NCBI GenBank assembly: GCA_029204225.1
Contig: CM055111.1
Span: 46,923,224 to 46,987,223 of the forward strand
Source: Diphasiastrum complanatum
Taxonomy: Eukaryota > Streptophyta > Lycopodiopsida > Lycopodiales > Lycopodiaceae
Reading direction: 5' to 3'
DNA length: 64,000 nucleotides
Under the pieces are notes generated by a model. That model did no database searches, was not told the origin of the DNA, and was given only the letters and a program-made list of their open reading frames with translations. Shown piece after piece: positions 9,456 to 24,648 of this stretch (the stretch's first letter is position 1; every line of letters starts with the position of its first letter). The translations under genes were made by a program, and so were the position numbers.

Positions 9456-9486
9456 CATGCACCTTCCGTATCTCGGAAGGTGCATG
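9456..9486. repeat. Perfect 13-bp inverted repeat (hairpin)
   Basis: CATGCACCTTCCG at 9456-9468 and its exact reverse complement at 9474-9486, with a 5-base loop (TATCT). AT-rich flanks extend the pairing imperfectly (AATTCTTTTT on the left, AAAAAATTC on the right). It could be a short foldback repeat or a small-RNA hairpin. Confidence 0.75.
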
Positions 9487-9589
9487 TAAAAAATTCTAGA
9501 GCAAGAAAAAGGAGGCCCAAAAATTACGTTGTGAGGCATGTCCTTTTCTTCATGAAAAAGCAAAAAAAGATTTTACGTTAGGTTGTAGG

Positions 9590-12036
<2,447 letters not shown>

Positions 12037-12293
12037 CCCCCCATCTCATGGCCAACAAGGATGAAGCAGAAGGATGTCCATTGATGGTCTGAAGACAAAG
12101 ACGAGGCAACAACACCAGAGCCAAGAGAAAAAATTGACGCAAGACAGGCTCTGCACCACAAAGAAAGAATCATGTGCTACCACCACTGCCACCGCCACCT
12201 CTAGTTTCTACAATAGCTAGCCTAAGCAGGACCCCAGAGCATGGAAGGGGTAGGCCGGCCCCTCGTGCCTTGGGTTGGAAAGGAGTTGTGTAG

Positions 12294-12605
12294 GATGCAG
12301 CCACCAGCTCCTTGACAGTGCAAGAAGCGGCGAAGTGGTTCCAAAAAAAAAGAAAATATCATAAATTTGTCAAATTTCTAATACCCAGGGCCCGAATGTT
12401 GAGGCTTGTCAAAGAAATTATAGATGAATATTCTTTGGGGAACAGGGTTACGGTAGAGGCTATGTTGGCAATTCAAGAGGCTGTGAAAATGTACGCGACA
12501 CAGCTTTTTCAAGACACATTTTTGTTTGTCGTACATAGAAAGAGAGTCACAATACTCCCTAAGGATCTCCACCTTGCACGAAGGTTAAGGAGAGAGCACA
12601 ATTAA
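12294..12605 (+). pseudogene. Divergent histone H3-fold ORF
   Basis: The open stretch runs from just after TAG (12291-12293) to the stop at 12603-12605; no ATG precedes codon 12396. RKYHKFVKFLIPRARMLRLVK aligns without gaps to the H3 alpha-N/alpha-1 segment [37 protein letters not shown] matches alpha-2, and KRVTILPKDLHLARRLR matches alpha-3, with RREHN at the end. LIP before alpha-1 recalls CENH3, but loop 1 has canonical H3 length. The same frame upstream (12093-12290) gives Arg/Lys-rich sequence (RQRRGNNTRAKRKN, RTPEHGRGRPAPR) like a histone tail, broken by stops. It may be a decayed H3/CENH3-like copy, or an exon after an acceptor (GATGCAG, 12294-12300). Confidence 0.7.
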
Positions 12606-12831
12606 AATTCTTGATACACAGAAGATTTTATGTTTAATATTTGATTTCAGATTTATGTGAATGCACATTTTTCTACTTTTGTATATAATATCTAATTTCA
12701 GGTTTATGTGAATGCAAATTTGAGTATTTTAGTACCATGTAAATGTAGATATTTCCAAATTTGAGTATCTCAGTACTATGTGAATGCCTATTTTTTATTA
12801 TGCATTATGCATGAATGCTTGTTTTTTAGGC

Positions 12832-13020
12832 CTTGGCGTGACCCAGGCCCCTTTGACCTGGTCAAAGGGGCCAAAGTCACGCCATGGCATGAAAATCATG
12901 CCAAGGTGCGACCAGGGCTCGTTTGACTAGGTCAAACGGCCCTAAGTCACACCTTGGCGTGAAAATCATGCCAAGGTGTGACCCAGACCCCTTTGACCTA
13001 AAAAAACAAGGCCTAAAAAA
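12832..13020. repeat. Tandem array of nested palindromes
   Basis: About 2.5 units of ~68 bp. Each unit has a perfect or near-perfect palindrome (arms GGCCCCTTTGACC at 12846-12858 and GGTCAAAGGGGCC at 12860-12872; second unit core CGTTTGAC/GTCAAACG near 12920), followed by a second one (TGGCATGA-AAA-TCATGCCA). GC content is far above the AT-rich flanks. The last unit keeps only its left half. Confidence 0.8.
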
Positions 13021-13370
13021 CCTAGGACCTGGGCTATTTTGATCTACCTACATCAAATAATTACAACAAATAACTGAGGGAGACAAAAAAAATAGTCAAC
13101 GATGTCTTTATTCACATTGGATCCAAATAAGCCAATGGCATCTAAGCAGGTGCAAAATCAACTTCCATTGGCTTGATTGTACTACCATGTGGCGATGTTG
13201 GGAGGATTATGGGAACGAAAACTCATTACTTGAACAACGTCAAATTGGTTGTCCGTTGCAAATATTTTTGCCACATGACCAAGATTTCAACGAGCCGTGG
13301 CTGGAATTCATGAGAAAGTCCAATATCACATAGTAAAAGTCCAACCCCTCTGTTCCTCCCATCCTCTTGT

Positions 13371-14488
13371 TTGGACAAACCGTCCTCACCCCCATTTCCA
13401 CTGCTACTTCTCGCACCCCACCTGTTTCACCACCAAAGGTTGCCGAGGGCAACCAACCATTGCCTAATGATGCATTTGTTCAAACAATTTTCATACCTTC
13501 GCCAGATCGGACTGATCCCACCACCCCAGATGACATTAGGTCCAACGAGAACCTCATTGAAGACGATGACGACGGAACTCCACAAGTCGTCGGGGCCGAT
13601 ACAACACAAGCCCCTACCAGTGCCAGCCAGTGTACCGGCTGCTCCCACCGATTTAACGACGGCGTACCAGACTCTAGGCAAATACATCCTGGAGGCGGTA
13701 GCAGCCAAGGCTATTTTGGAAAGCAGGGTACTACACCTGGCAACAAGCAATACACAGCTGCGAGCGAAACTCACCAAGCTGCAGCACGAGCTGATTCTAG
13801 CTCAACAACATGAACAAGAAGGGCGTCGGGAGATTGCCAAGCTACAACATTAGGAGGAGGGCCTCAATCTATACATCCAAAGCCTCTCCAAAGTGCTGAC
13901 AGAGGCCTCCACGAAGGTGCAAGAGCTTCAATCCGAAGCATCCCAACGGCTTGCTCCACTCCAGGCACAACTACAGATTTACGAAGCAGAGAATACGCGC
14001 CTGGGGGCAAAAGTCAAAGTCCTACAAAGTGAAAAGCTCGCCCTGCACCAGACTCAAGGCTGCTATCTGAATCAAAGATGAATCTCTTTAGGCGTCAAGT
14101 GCAGGTATATAGCCAAACATCAAACAGCTATCAGGCAGAGTTCGCTAAATTTCGGGCAAGCGCAACTCACGAGCTCACCCAGGCCATACAAGCCCTCAAG
14201 GCTTGCCAACAGTACATGGAGAAAAAGGCCCAGCCCACCCTCGTGGTAATTCCACCACCACCCATTTTTTATGCTACACAGGCCAGTACGAGCCAAGACC
14301 AAAGCCAACAAGCAGCCGGGGGGGTCAGTCAAGATCAAGGGTCCGAAGGCCAAGACCAAGGACCAACAAATATGGGTGTTGAGACGCGAGACCAAGACCA
14401 AGGCGCAGGTACCAGCCAAAGACAAGAGGAAGGACATGCAACATCATCCAAAGGTAAGTCATTTTTAAACTTAGAGATTACTTTTTAG
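13371..14488 (+). pseudogene. Coiled-coil ORF, broken (retroelement-associated)
   Basis: Three consecutive frames (13371-13853, stop, 13893-14081 in the same frame, then 14078-14488 shifted) make one Ala/Gln/Leu/Lys-rich protein of ~370 residues. A Thr/Pro-rich start is followed by long heptad-like stretches (LRAKLTKLQHELILAQQHEQ; LAPLQAQLQIYEAENTRLGA), then a Gln/Gly-rich basic C-terminus. The segment AYQTLGKYILEAVAAK resembles AYQTLAQKLKATIKQHSK in the 3' ORF of the gypsy element at 47829-48509, which suggests one retroelement-encoded family. No pol sequence lies next to it here. Confidence 0.5.
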
Positions 14489-14489
14489 A

Positions 14490-15160
14490 GTTGGGTCCAA
14501 ATTGGGACTCACATGAATCTTGTGAATTTCAATGTACTTTTTGTGGACCCTTGGATCAAGTTGGGTCCAAGATGAATGGATAGGATCAATGTAAATATTA
14601 GCCAATAGAATTTTGGGGCAAGGGCCTTTCCCATTTTATAAAAAGGCACCATTTGTACTCGATTGGCATGCTTAATAGAGAGGAGGAGACTCTATCATTT
14701 TAAGAGCTCAAGCATCCTCATTTGCTAATCACTCTTGCTTATGCTATTGTTGTGGTTGCTCGTTATTTCCATTTCCCATGTTTTTTGTTTATGCTAGTTA
14801 AGGTTTTTCCATAAGCAATGAAATTGAGCATTTGAGCTAACCTCCATCTCATCTCTCTCTATTTCTCTCATCTTATTCTTCTTTCTCTTCTATTCTGTCC
14901 TTTCTCTTCACCAACAATCATGATGAAGTTAGTTAGGGGAGTAGAGTTAGTGTGAGTAGTGTCGGGGGAGGTAGAGTTAGACAAAAAGTAGAAAACTAAC
15001 TAAACGTAGCATCTGTGCATAGTTAGGTACCTATTCGGTGAACTAACCCTTGTTCACATGCGGGAGGGCTATACTGCGCGAGATCTTCAACCCTACACTT
15101 ACCTTAAACATTCGGCTAATCACTTGCCACAGATATTCGGCTGATCACTTACCTCAGACA
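14490..15160 (+). other. Possible LTR or promoter with TATA box
   Basis: TATAAAAA at 14637-14644 is followed by AGAGGAGGAGACTC and pyrimidine-rich sequence, a layout typical of an LTR promoter/R region. TTGGGTCCAA occurs twice at 14490-14570. No LTR partner or primer site could be fixed. The 15090-15200 stretch has about four copies of a CATTCGGCTGATCACTTAC-type phrase. Confidence 0.35.
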
Positions 15161-15205
15161 TTTGGCTGATCACTTATCTCAAACATTCGGCATACCCATG
15201 GGGAG

Positions 15206-15362
<157 letters not shown>

Positions 15363-15441
15363 GCATCACATGCGCACACATATCACATCCCATCAGCCAC
15401 TCACCATCAGCGGGCACACTTCGGCCACGTATATACACACA

Positions 15442-16560
<1,119 letters not shown>

Positions 16561-16566
16561 ATATAT

Positions 16567-16839
16567 TTATTCTCCCCTACAAATATTGAACATAGCATTG
16601 ATCCTATTCGCAACTGGTCGACCTAGATTCTTTGGGCTTTTTCCCAAAAACTCCTTTAATTGTGAAGCAATATTAGCCTTCGATAATCTTTCAATAATTG
16701 TTGTCAGTTGTTGTTCAAACGATTTTGAACTTGCCAACTGTATTATACTCTGTTGATTTTTTTCACAATATTCTCCCCGTAGATGCACCAAATTTGTTAG
16801 CGTCTGGCGGGTCAACCAGCATAATGGACCAATCGACAA
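16567..16839 (-). CDS. Hypothetical short ORF, unrecognised
   Basis: 90 codons with a non-ATG start, ending NAMFNICRGE. The middle (SFEQQLTTIIERLSKANIAS, then QLKEFLGKSPKNLG) looks like amphipathic helix and reads like real protein. No family recognised. It could be a captured exon. Context is retroelement debris. Confidence 0.25.
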   Translation of the reverse strand: MSIGPLCWLTRQTLTNLVHLRGEYCEKNQQSIIQLASSKSFEQQLTTIIERLSKANIASQLKEFLGKSPKNLGRPVANRINAMFNICRGE

Positions 16840-17590
16840 GTTGTGACTAACAATGACCTAAACAAAATAATATTGACTGTTGGGCAATGGAGTCCATGAA
16901 TTGGACAAGTCGAACAATCGGATCGGGACGACGCATAAAGACAATGGTCGACGATTGATTCCCTCGACGTGCACTACTACAATAGTAGGTGAACACAAGA
17001 TAGAGCTTAATTGCAGTTATGCAGAAGAGAAAGAGCAAATGGTCAGACAAATCGATTAGAGAGTAAAAAAGAAAGCGGAAAGCATGCAACATTGACAAAA
17101 TCTGAACGCAAAATTGGATAGTGAATTATTTGTATTGAATGTATAGAAATACAAGTCAGATGCTGATGAGCACAAAACAATAGCGGGTGAAACTGCACGC
17201 TCACAAAGATAAGTACGATCTGCAACAACTATGAGCTGATTCTGACAATCAATTTGAAAAAAAAGAATCAATGCTTGAAAGCATCTAGTGTTTGTCTCTG
17301 ATAAGCCCTCGTCTAGACGTCTATGATGCTCGAGCGCATATGGAATGAGCCTATCTCATCTGACATCAATTGGCATAATTAATTGATTACAATGATCAAC
17401 TATATACAATTTCTAGTTATGCAGATGTATATACAAGAAGGTGGCATGGAGCCATTGGGCCATCTAGAATAGATCGTGGCTGTTGTTGTCATTGTCCAAG
17501 TAGTTGCACGATACAGGGAGTGGACATGAGAAGACTTCGACTATTTAGAGTCAAGTGTGTCGCTACTAATAGTCAATGGAGTCAGGATAG

Positions 17591-19860
17591 TCATTTGATG
17601 GTTCTCGGGTTGAGTCGATAGGTCGGACTCCTCGATAAGTCGGCCAAGTTGGGTTTCTTCGATAAGTCGGCCAACTCCTCCAGTACATTGGGTTTCTCCG
17701 ATAAGTCGGCCAACTCCTCCAAGCTTATCTCTCTGTCGAGAATCTTACTCCTTACATAGTGATATTGAATCTCAATGTGTTTATTCCTAGAGTGAAATCT
17801 AGGGATGGCTGATAAGACAATGACATTCAGATTATCACAAAACATAATTGTAGGAGTGTACTGATTTAAATTAATATCTGACAGTAAATTTCTCAAACAA
17901 GTTGTCTCTTTAATACCTTGAGAAGTAGCAATGTATTTTGCCTATGTGGATGAGAGAGCAATAGAGGTTTGCTTACAACTGTTCCAAGAGTTAGGACCGC
18001 CGTTGAAGAAGAATGTAAATCCATATGTGGATTTACAAGTATCTACATGTCCTCCCTAGCTTGCATCTGAAATTCCACCTAGCTGATGAAGATTGTTGTT
18101 GTCGACTTCTCCATAGCAGATGCATAGGTCTGTTGTAGATTAGATGTACCTCATGACTCTAATAAGAGCCTTCCAAGTATGGTGCCAAGATTAGCCATGA
18201 ATTAGCTTAATGAGCTAACTACAAAAGTGATGTCAGGTCTTGTACAAACCATTGTATATATGAGAGAGCCAAGTATCAATTGATACCGATACTTTCTCAT
18301 TTGCTCCTTTTCCTATCTTGTTTGAAGACATTAGTCCTCTGACAATCACGGTCTGGATCCATTGGTGAGTGAGTTTCTTTTCAATTAATCAGATTATATC
18401 TAATAAGAATATTACGAAGATACCTTTGTTGAGTATTGTAGATTAGTCGTCTCTCTCTGTCTCGATGGATTTGAATTCCAAGACAATAGTGAGCCTCATC
18501 CAGAGCGGTCAATTTGGAGGACAACATCTGTTAGCATCCTTCACCTGATCGGTACTATTGTTGAATAGCAATGTATCGTTGACATACAAAGTGATAATAA
18601 TGAAGAAATACTGCACTGACTTGATATAAACATTAGAATCTGCAATGCTTGGTTTGAAAGCATGCTGGATGAGAAATGTGTTGATCCTCTGAAACCGAGC
18701 TCTTGCAAATTGTTTTAAGTCATAAAGTGCCTTGTGGAGTTTACAGACATGATTTTGCGTACTTTTGAGAACGTATCCCTCAGCCTTCTATAACTTCATT
18801 AAGATAAGTCGTCTGTACATCGAGTCGATGTACTTCGAGGTCGGCCGCAACAACAAATGATACAAGGACTCGGAATTGACTATTGGATTGAAAGTCTCAT
18901 TATAGTTGATGTTTGGGATTTGAGAAAATCTTCTAGCTACTAGTCGGGCCTTCCGTTAGTCAATACTCCCGTCAGCTTTATACTTGATCTTGAAGACCCA
19001 TTTGCAATCGATAAGATTGTTGTTGGCAAGTAGTTCAACCAATGACCATGCATGGTTCTTGATCAGAGAGGAATACTCTCTGTCCATTGTTTCTCTCCAG
19101 AGATCGAAGTCTGATTGGCTAAGTTCTTTTTTGACTGTGCTGGTTCCTTCATTAAAAGACAATCAGACTCAGAAATATACCTTGTGGGCTATGTGCGCAC
19201 TCGATTTGATCTTCTTGGAGGTCGTGTTGGATGATAATCCATTCCTTGGTCGGGTTGTTGCTGAGTAATAGCAATATCTTCCTCTGATTCACTGTCGAGT
19301 AGTTGGTCGATTGTCGACATGATGGAGCCCAAGGCTTGAATTGTCGCATCGGTGACAGGTGTCGAAGGTTCGCATGAAACTAAATTATCTTTGCCTTTGA
19401 AGTCGATGAACTGATTCTCGATAAAGATTGTATCCCTGCTGAATAAAATCTGCTGGGTATTGGGGTTGTACAGCTTATAGGTATTGTCATAGGAGGTATA
19501 ACCGATCATGATGGTCTTTAGGCTTTGGAAGTTGAATTTCTCCCTGGTCTCATTCGGGATCTATGTGTGTCGGTGATGCAACCAAATACTCGTAGGTTCT
19601 TCACTGAAGGCTTAGATCCTGTCCAAGCTCATGGGGTTTTTTGCCTGATAGGCCCTTAGTCGAACATCTGTTTTGGATGTAAGTTGTAGTGGAAATAGCT
19701 TCAGCCTAGAAGCTCTTTAGCAATGATGCATGTGCTAGTATGCATTTGGCTAACTCGACCAAGGTACGATTTTTGCTCTCAGCTAAGCCGTAAGACTGAG
19801 GCGAATATGATAAAATGTTGTTCAATGCCTTGTCCCTGGTAGTACTCCTTGAATTCAGTA
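17591..19860 (-). pseudogene. Ty1/copia integrase-RT-RNase H remnant
   Basis: Read on the minus strand from high to low coordinates: integrase C-terminus with many stops (19860-19510), hinge (DYTSYDN-like start, 19509-19165), RT start (DFDLWRETMDREYSSLIKNHAW and WVFKIKYKADGSID), RT active-site region near 18590-18560 with YVND where YVDD is required, then RNase H end (CDNLNVIVLSAIPRFHSRNKHIE) at 17896-17591. Frameshifts and stops throughout plus the lost catalytic Asp make it dead. Gag, protease and both LTRs are not recognised nearby. Confidence 0.85.
17626..17725 (-). repeat. In-frame tandem repeat at RNase H C-terminus
   Basis: The motif LEELADLSEKPN (12 residues) is repeated about 2.5 times just after the copia RNase H core, from a ~36-45 bp DNA repeat (GATAAGTCGGCCAACTCCTC). 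It probably arose by slippage. Confidence 0.7.
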
Positions 19861-19913
19861 GAGATATATTCTCCACCATTGTCGGACCTCAAGGCTTTGA
19901 TCTTCATACCAGT

Positions 19914-20461
19914 TTACAGAAGGCGAGGATGGAGCAAAAATGGTCTGGCGTTGGGGTGCGAAGTTGATGACTTGCAACCATGCCAGAGCGTCTGGAGACA
20001 ATTGAGAATTAGACGGATTAAACATGAGGGGAGCAATGGTGGCGGCAGGAGTGATGGAAGATGCGATGGTGATGGACAGAGTAGTGGATAATGGAATAGA
20101 AATGGAAGTGGTATCAATAGAGGAAATGGGAATGGACACAGAAACAATTGTGGATAGAACAAGAAGAGGGGTCAACATAGATAGGAGGGGAAGGTTGCAC
20201 GGAAGAAGAAGTCGCGGTGGTTGATGGAGTGCTTAGTGCGGTGGTGGTGGTGCGTCTTCGGGTAGTAGGTGGAGATGAAGATATAGAGGCAGCGCCACAC
20301 ATTCGTTTGCTGGCCGTTGTGTCAGTAACTGCAGGTTGGGAGGAGGTGGATGCTTGAGATGGCGGATAGAGGTTAGTGTGCGACACGATGGAAGACAAAA
20401 GGGTTGAGCAGTGGAAGCCGCGGACTTTTGCCTCGAAAAGTGCGCAGGCAAAATTACACAA
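19914..20461. other. Low-complexity region, possible gag remnant
   Basis: Asn/Gly/Arg-rich on the plus strand (GINRGNGNGHRNN) and Ser/Thr/Pro-rich on the minus strand. No frame is clearly real. The Gly/Asn/Arg-rich reading resembles copia gag tails, without a zinc knuckle. Confidence 0.25.
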
Positions 20462-20605
20462 CAGGGGGCCTGCTACGATACGCTCATGGTTGTTGGGTTT
20501 GATGGAGGTGGTTGTGAAGATTATTAAAATATTATCTTCCTATCTCGAGTTTGGGGTCATGTCCATGATGATTTCCACTAAATTTCATGTTGTACATGAA
20601 AGGAG

Positions 20606-21409
20606 TGTGAATTGAGCACATATCCTTCTAGTGTAGCTCAGATTTGAGTTAGATAAGTTCAATTATGATGACATGCAGATGTTTAGATAGCATGCAAAGT
20701 TTTATTGTATGCATGCAAGCCACATGCAATCAGTGCATGCAACATGCAAAGTAGTTTCTATGATCTACACATGTCTAGGCAGTTTTATGAGTTGACATGT
20801 GTAGCTCGGATTTGAGTTAGATAAGTTCAATTATGATGACATGCAGATGTTTAGATAGCATGCAAAGTTTTATTGTATGCATGCAAGCCACATGCAATCA
20901 GTGCATGCAACATGCAAAGTAGTTTCTATGATCTACACATGTCTAGGCAGTTTTATGAGTTGACATGCAGTATATGCAACATACATGCATGCAGTGCACA
21001 TGTGGATCTATGGTAGGTGAATTAGTTCAGTTAAGTGGACTTTCCATGCAACTCCACTGTAGGAATTCGAGTCTCTCTCTTGTAGGGAAAGCTGGGCATG
21101 TTTTGCCATATTGTGAATATTGAGATTTTGGTATTTTGGACTCATTCTCTCTCTACCTGAGTTTTCTATGTATGATTTTCTCTCTCTACCCAAGAGAAGT
21201 CTCTTTTTTCCCATACCAAACACTTAGAATTATTTCTGACATTCATTTCTCATAGTGAAGAGTTAGATTTTTTCATCAGATGTATGTCATTGTGCTCTTG
21301 CCTTAGATTTCTCAAGCATACTGTTCTTTGATCAATCTTGTACAATCACAACACCTCATAAGATCTTGTAGGGTGTGTGGTGAAGTTCACACGTGCTAAA
21401 AACTTCACA
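20606..21409 (+). repeat. Ty1/copia 5' LTR
   Basis: About 804 bp beginning TGTGAA and ending TTCACA (inverted termini), followed at once by a primer-binding site for initiator-Met tRNA. The U3 part has a 168-bp tandem duplication. The R/U5 part has CTCTCTCTACC stretches. No partner 3' LTR or downstream gag was found, so the element is truncated shortly after the primer site. Confidence 0.75.
20631..20966 (+). repeat. 168-bp tandem duplication in LTR U3
   Basis: Two copies (20631-20798 and 20799-20966) differ at about one base. Each carries a cluster of CATGCA/TGCATG motifs (GCATGCAAG, CAGTGCATGCAACATGCAAA). Confidence 0.92.
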
Positions 21410-21421
21410 TGGTATCAGAGC
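21410..21421 (+). other. tRNA-iMet primer-binding site
   Basis: TGGTATCAGAGC directly follows the LTR end; a perfect match to the copia consensus. Confidence 0.9.
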
Positions 21422-21429
21422 TTCATGCT

Positions 21430-23580
21430 TTGAAGAGGTGAGGGTGTATACATCATATCATCAGTGTTTTTTGCTTGTAGGAACTTGATTTGGAGAAGGA
21501 TTCAAACTCGCTGACAAACAAGCAACTTGTGGATTATAAGTGGATCAAATCAAGGCTGATCTAGTCCAGCGGAGCTCTGTACAGACAGAGAGCTCACACG
21601 TGTGAAATCAGCCCTCATTAATGAGTGCTACTTCTCAAGGAATGATCCAGATTTGATGTTCTATAGCTTGTTAGATAGGTATTGGAGAGTAGAATGTGTT
21701 GCTCTTGTTTCTAAATCAATTTGATTTGTTTTTAGAAAAGTTTTATGCAATCAAAGAGTTTGAGAGGGTACTCAACTCATGGGATATGCCAAAGTGAGCA
21801 CACATCTGTCTTATTCACTATCAATCAAGTAGAATTGGATAGAAGTGAGTGTTCTGAGGTCTTAGACTTTTCATTTCACACATATTACTGTGTTTGAGTT
21901 GAAAGTTGTCGTGGCATACCAACAGCAAAATGACTGATACTTGTAGTATAAACGGGTATTGTTCCTACTAGAGAGCAATAAAAAGGCTAATACTGTCATT
22001 ATTAGTGCAAAACCAGAAATAACTAAGAATGAATGGAGTGGAATATAAAATGTTTTCAATACAGCCATCAACAGATGTTTCAAAAAGGGCTACCAAAACA
22101 ACCTTTCAAAGAGAATACTGAATACTTCATTATGGGTTTCAGATTCAAATGGGAGTGAGCTCAAGAAAGCAAATACTTCGGCAAAAGGGAAAGCCACACA
22201 ATATTTCCGGTATCTTGAAAGTAGCTTATCATGAATCTAACTCCTATGATCTGCGCAAATCACAAGATTGAAGGCTAGAGACATTTTACTAGACAATTCC
22301 AATCCAAACACTGTGTATAGGCACAAACAATACATTGCCATAAACTTTCTATTACCAAAATGAATCACCATGAAAAGCACAGAAGGTATTCACAATAGAA
22401 ACAAGTTGTGTGATTCAAAACACTCAGATTTACATTATCTGTATTCACCATTTGCAGAGTACAAAGATATATTCATTACAGTCTAGACACTGCAATGAAG
22501 AGGGGTTGCTACGCCTCTATACAAGAATATGAGAACACAAAGGTTCCGAACTTGTAGATGAATAGCAAAAGCAGTAAATCTACATTAAAGCACCAACAGA
22601 GCTTCTGAGCCTCTGTTCTACATTGTGTCTAAATGAATTACAATGGCATAAAAATTGGAATAATATAGCCAGAGAGATCCGTGCTAGAGAGAAGAGGGCT
22701 CCGCAATTGCTTCAAGAATGAGAGCAAATCAGTATTTGACATCTGGAACAGGGCTTTCACAAGCCAATAGCATACTGCCACAGTAGGATCAACAGTTACA
22801 AAGCAGGGTTGAGCAACCAAATCTGCCTCTGGAACTGCCGTGTAGAAGATGCGATGGCTTTTAAGAGGTCTACAAACTGTCATTGGAGAGCAGTAGAGAC
22901 TGCCATAGGAAGTGCCATGGTGGCTTGTCGCCTTCTGACCTGCATGGAGGGATGAATGGAAGCATCTGGGTCGCTAGAAATGCGTTGAAGGTTGTCGCTT
23001 AGAACACTGTCCTAACTGCAACTACTGCTTCTTGATGAAGAGCGATGGTGGGCTGGAGATGAAGGGCGATGGTGGGCTGGAAAACCGTCTTCAGATCTAC
23101 ATTTGGGAGAGCGAAGCCTACCCTAGGAAATCCCAAATAGTGTGAAATGTGCAACAATTGCCTCAAAAAATGCGATGGTAGGCCGCTCTGGCTGCATGGA
23201 GGTGCTTCGAGGTAGGCACTAAAGAATGAACGAGGCTCCGAAAATCTCGAATAGTGCGAAATGTGCGACAATGGCCCTTCAGATTTGTAGTGCCTTGCCT
23301 TTGAAAATAGCAGTTCTCTCTTAGGAAATGTGAAGATGGCAGGTTATAGTCAGCCGCTAAAACTGCCATTGAAACTTTACTCTCACACAAAGCCAAATAA
23401 TGCGAGAATGTCGATTGGGCTTTAGAATATGACTATAACCTTAAGACTAGCTTGACGAAGGTTTGTGCCTTCTTAAACCAATGACTTTTATAACTTAAAA
23501 GAGCAAAAGAGCTGCCTTAGTGCCACAAAACAAATTTAAGTCATACAAATGAGAGGTATTCAAGACTCAACAACTTTCTA
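21430..23580. other. No gene recognised
   Basis: Short frames on the minus strand (22638-22883, 22999-23271, 23163-23396) show no domain. A small direct repeat (GCGATGGTGGGCTGGA) occurs near 23043 and 23069. Probably decayed transposon interior or captured sequence. Confidence 0.35.
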
Positions 23581-23589
23581 CTTTCATTA

Positions 23590-24630
23590 GGATTTGTGCT
23601 TAGTGACTATGATCCTTCTATGTACTTAAAGTTTGATGGTAGTAATATTGTCATTCTTCTAATCTATGTAGATGACACTATTCTTAGTTGAAGTTGTTTG
23701 ATGCTAGTTCAAGAAACTAAAGATGCATTAGGAAGAGAATTTAAAATGCAAGATCTAGGAGACATCCATTACATTTTAAGCCTTGAGATTGATTTTCATG
23801 AAGAGTATGCTTTTATTTGTCAATCTTGATATGTCTTTTCTATGTTGAGAAAGTTCAATATGTAAAATTGTAAAGGCATAGATACTCCCATGGAGCAACA
23901 TGTAAAAGATCCTATTAAAGGTGATGAAAGGTCCTTCGAGGACATCACACTTTATAGGAGTCTTATAGGCTCTTTAATTTGGCTTATTATCACTAGACCC
24001 GATTTGAGCTATTGTGTGCACCAATTGAGTCAATTTATGCAAGATCCCAAGATCCAACATTGGAAGATGGCCAAGAGAGTTTTAAGATATGTATCTTCTA
24101 CTCAAGATAATGGTTTATTGTACAAGAATGAAGATCTAACCATTGTTGGCTATTCGGATTCCGATTTTGCTAGTGATAAAATGGATCGAAAGTCCATTAA
24201 TGCATATACTATCTTTCTTGGAGGCAATCTTGTGTCTTGGCTTTCAAAGAAGCAAGATACCATATCTCTATCTTCTTGTGAGGCCGAGTACAAAGCACTC
24301 ACTACAACAACTAAAGAGGTGCTTTGGATCAAGAGGTTAATCATGGAGCTAAAGTGCATCAAAGAGGATGATCTTCCCTTGATCAAATGTGACAACATAT
24401 TGGCACAAGATCTTGCAAACAATCCTATTTTTCATGCAAGAAGCAAGCATATAGAAGTGGCACATCATTTTGTAAGGGAAAAGCTAATTGGAGGTGAAAT
24501 CAGCTTAAAACATGTCGACACATCTTCATGTATTGCTGATCTTCTCACAAAGCCACTTTGCAAAAGTGCCTCCTCAAAGCATAGGTCTAATCTTGGTCTT
24601 ATCTCAAGATCGATGCTTGATCTACATTAG
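23590..24630 (+). pseudogene. Ty1/copia RT-RNase H, nearly intact 3' half
   Basis: Frame pieces from 23590 give the RT core with YVDDTIL (about 23669), broken by stops at 23690, 23830 and 23865. Then comes an open 246-codon stretch (23890-24630) from the RT thumb (DERSFEDITLYRSLIGSLIW) through RNase H (SLSSCEAEYKAL; the SKHIEVAHHFVRE end motif; LLTKPL). A purine-rich tract and an LTR follow. RNase H keeps its acidic residues. Everything upstream of the RT palm is absent. The closest relative in the window is the minus-strand fragment at 41372-41790. Confidence 0.9.
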
Positions 24631-24639
24631 ATACATTTT

Positions 24640-24648
24640 TAGGAGGAG
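24640..24648 (+). other. Polypurine tract
   Basis: AGGAGGAG directly before the LTR start TGTCAA; primes plus-strand synthesis in LTR elements. Confidence 0.7.

Noticed and set aside
12312-12605. Other histone-fold families (NF-Y, TAF, H4)
   Set aside because: KRVTILPKDLHLARRLR at the end and the ungapped alpha-N alignment are specific to H3-type histones.
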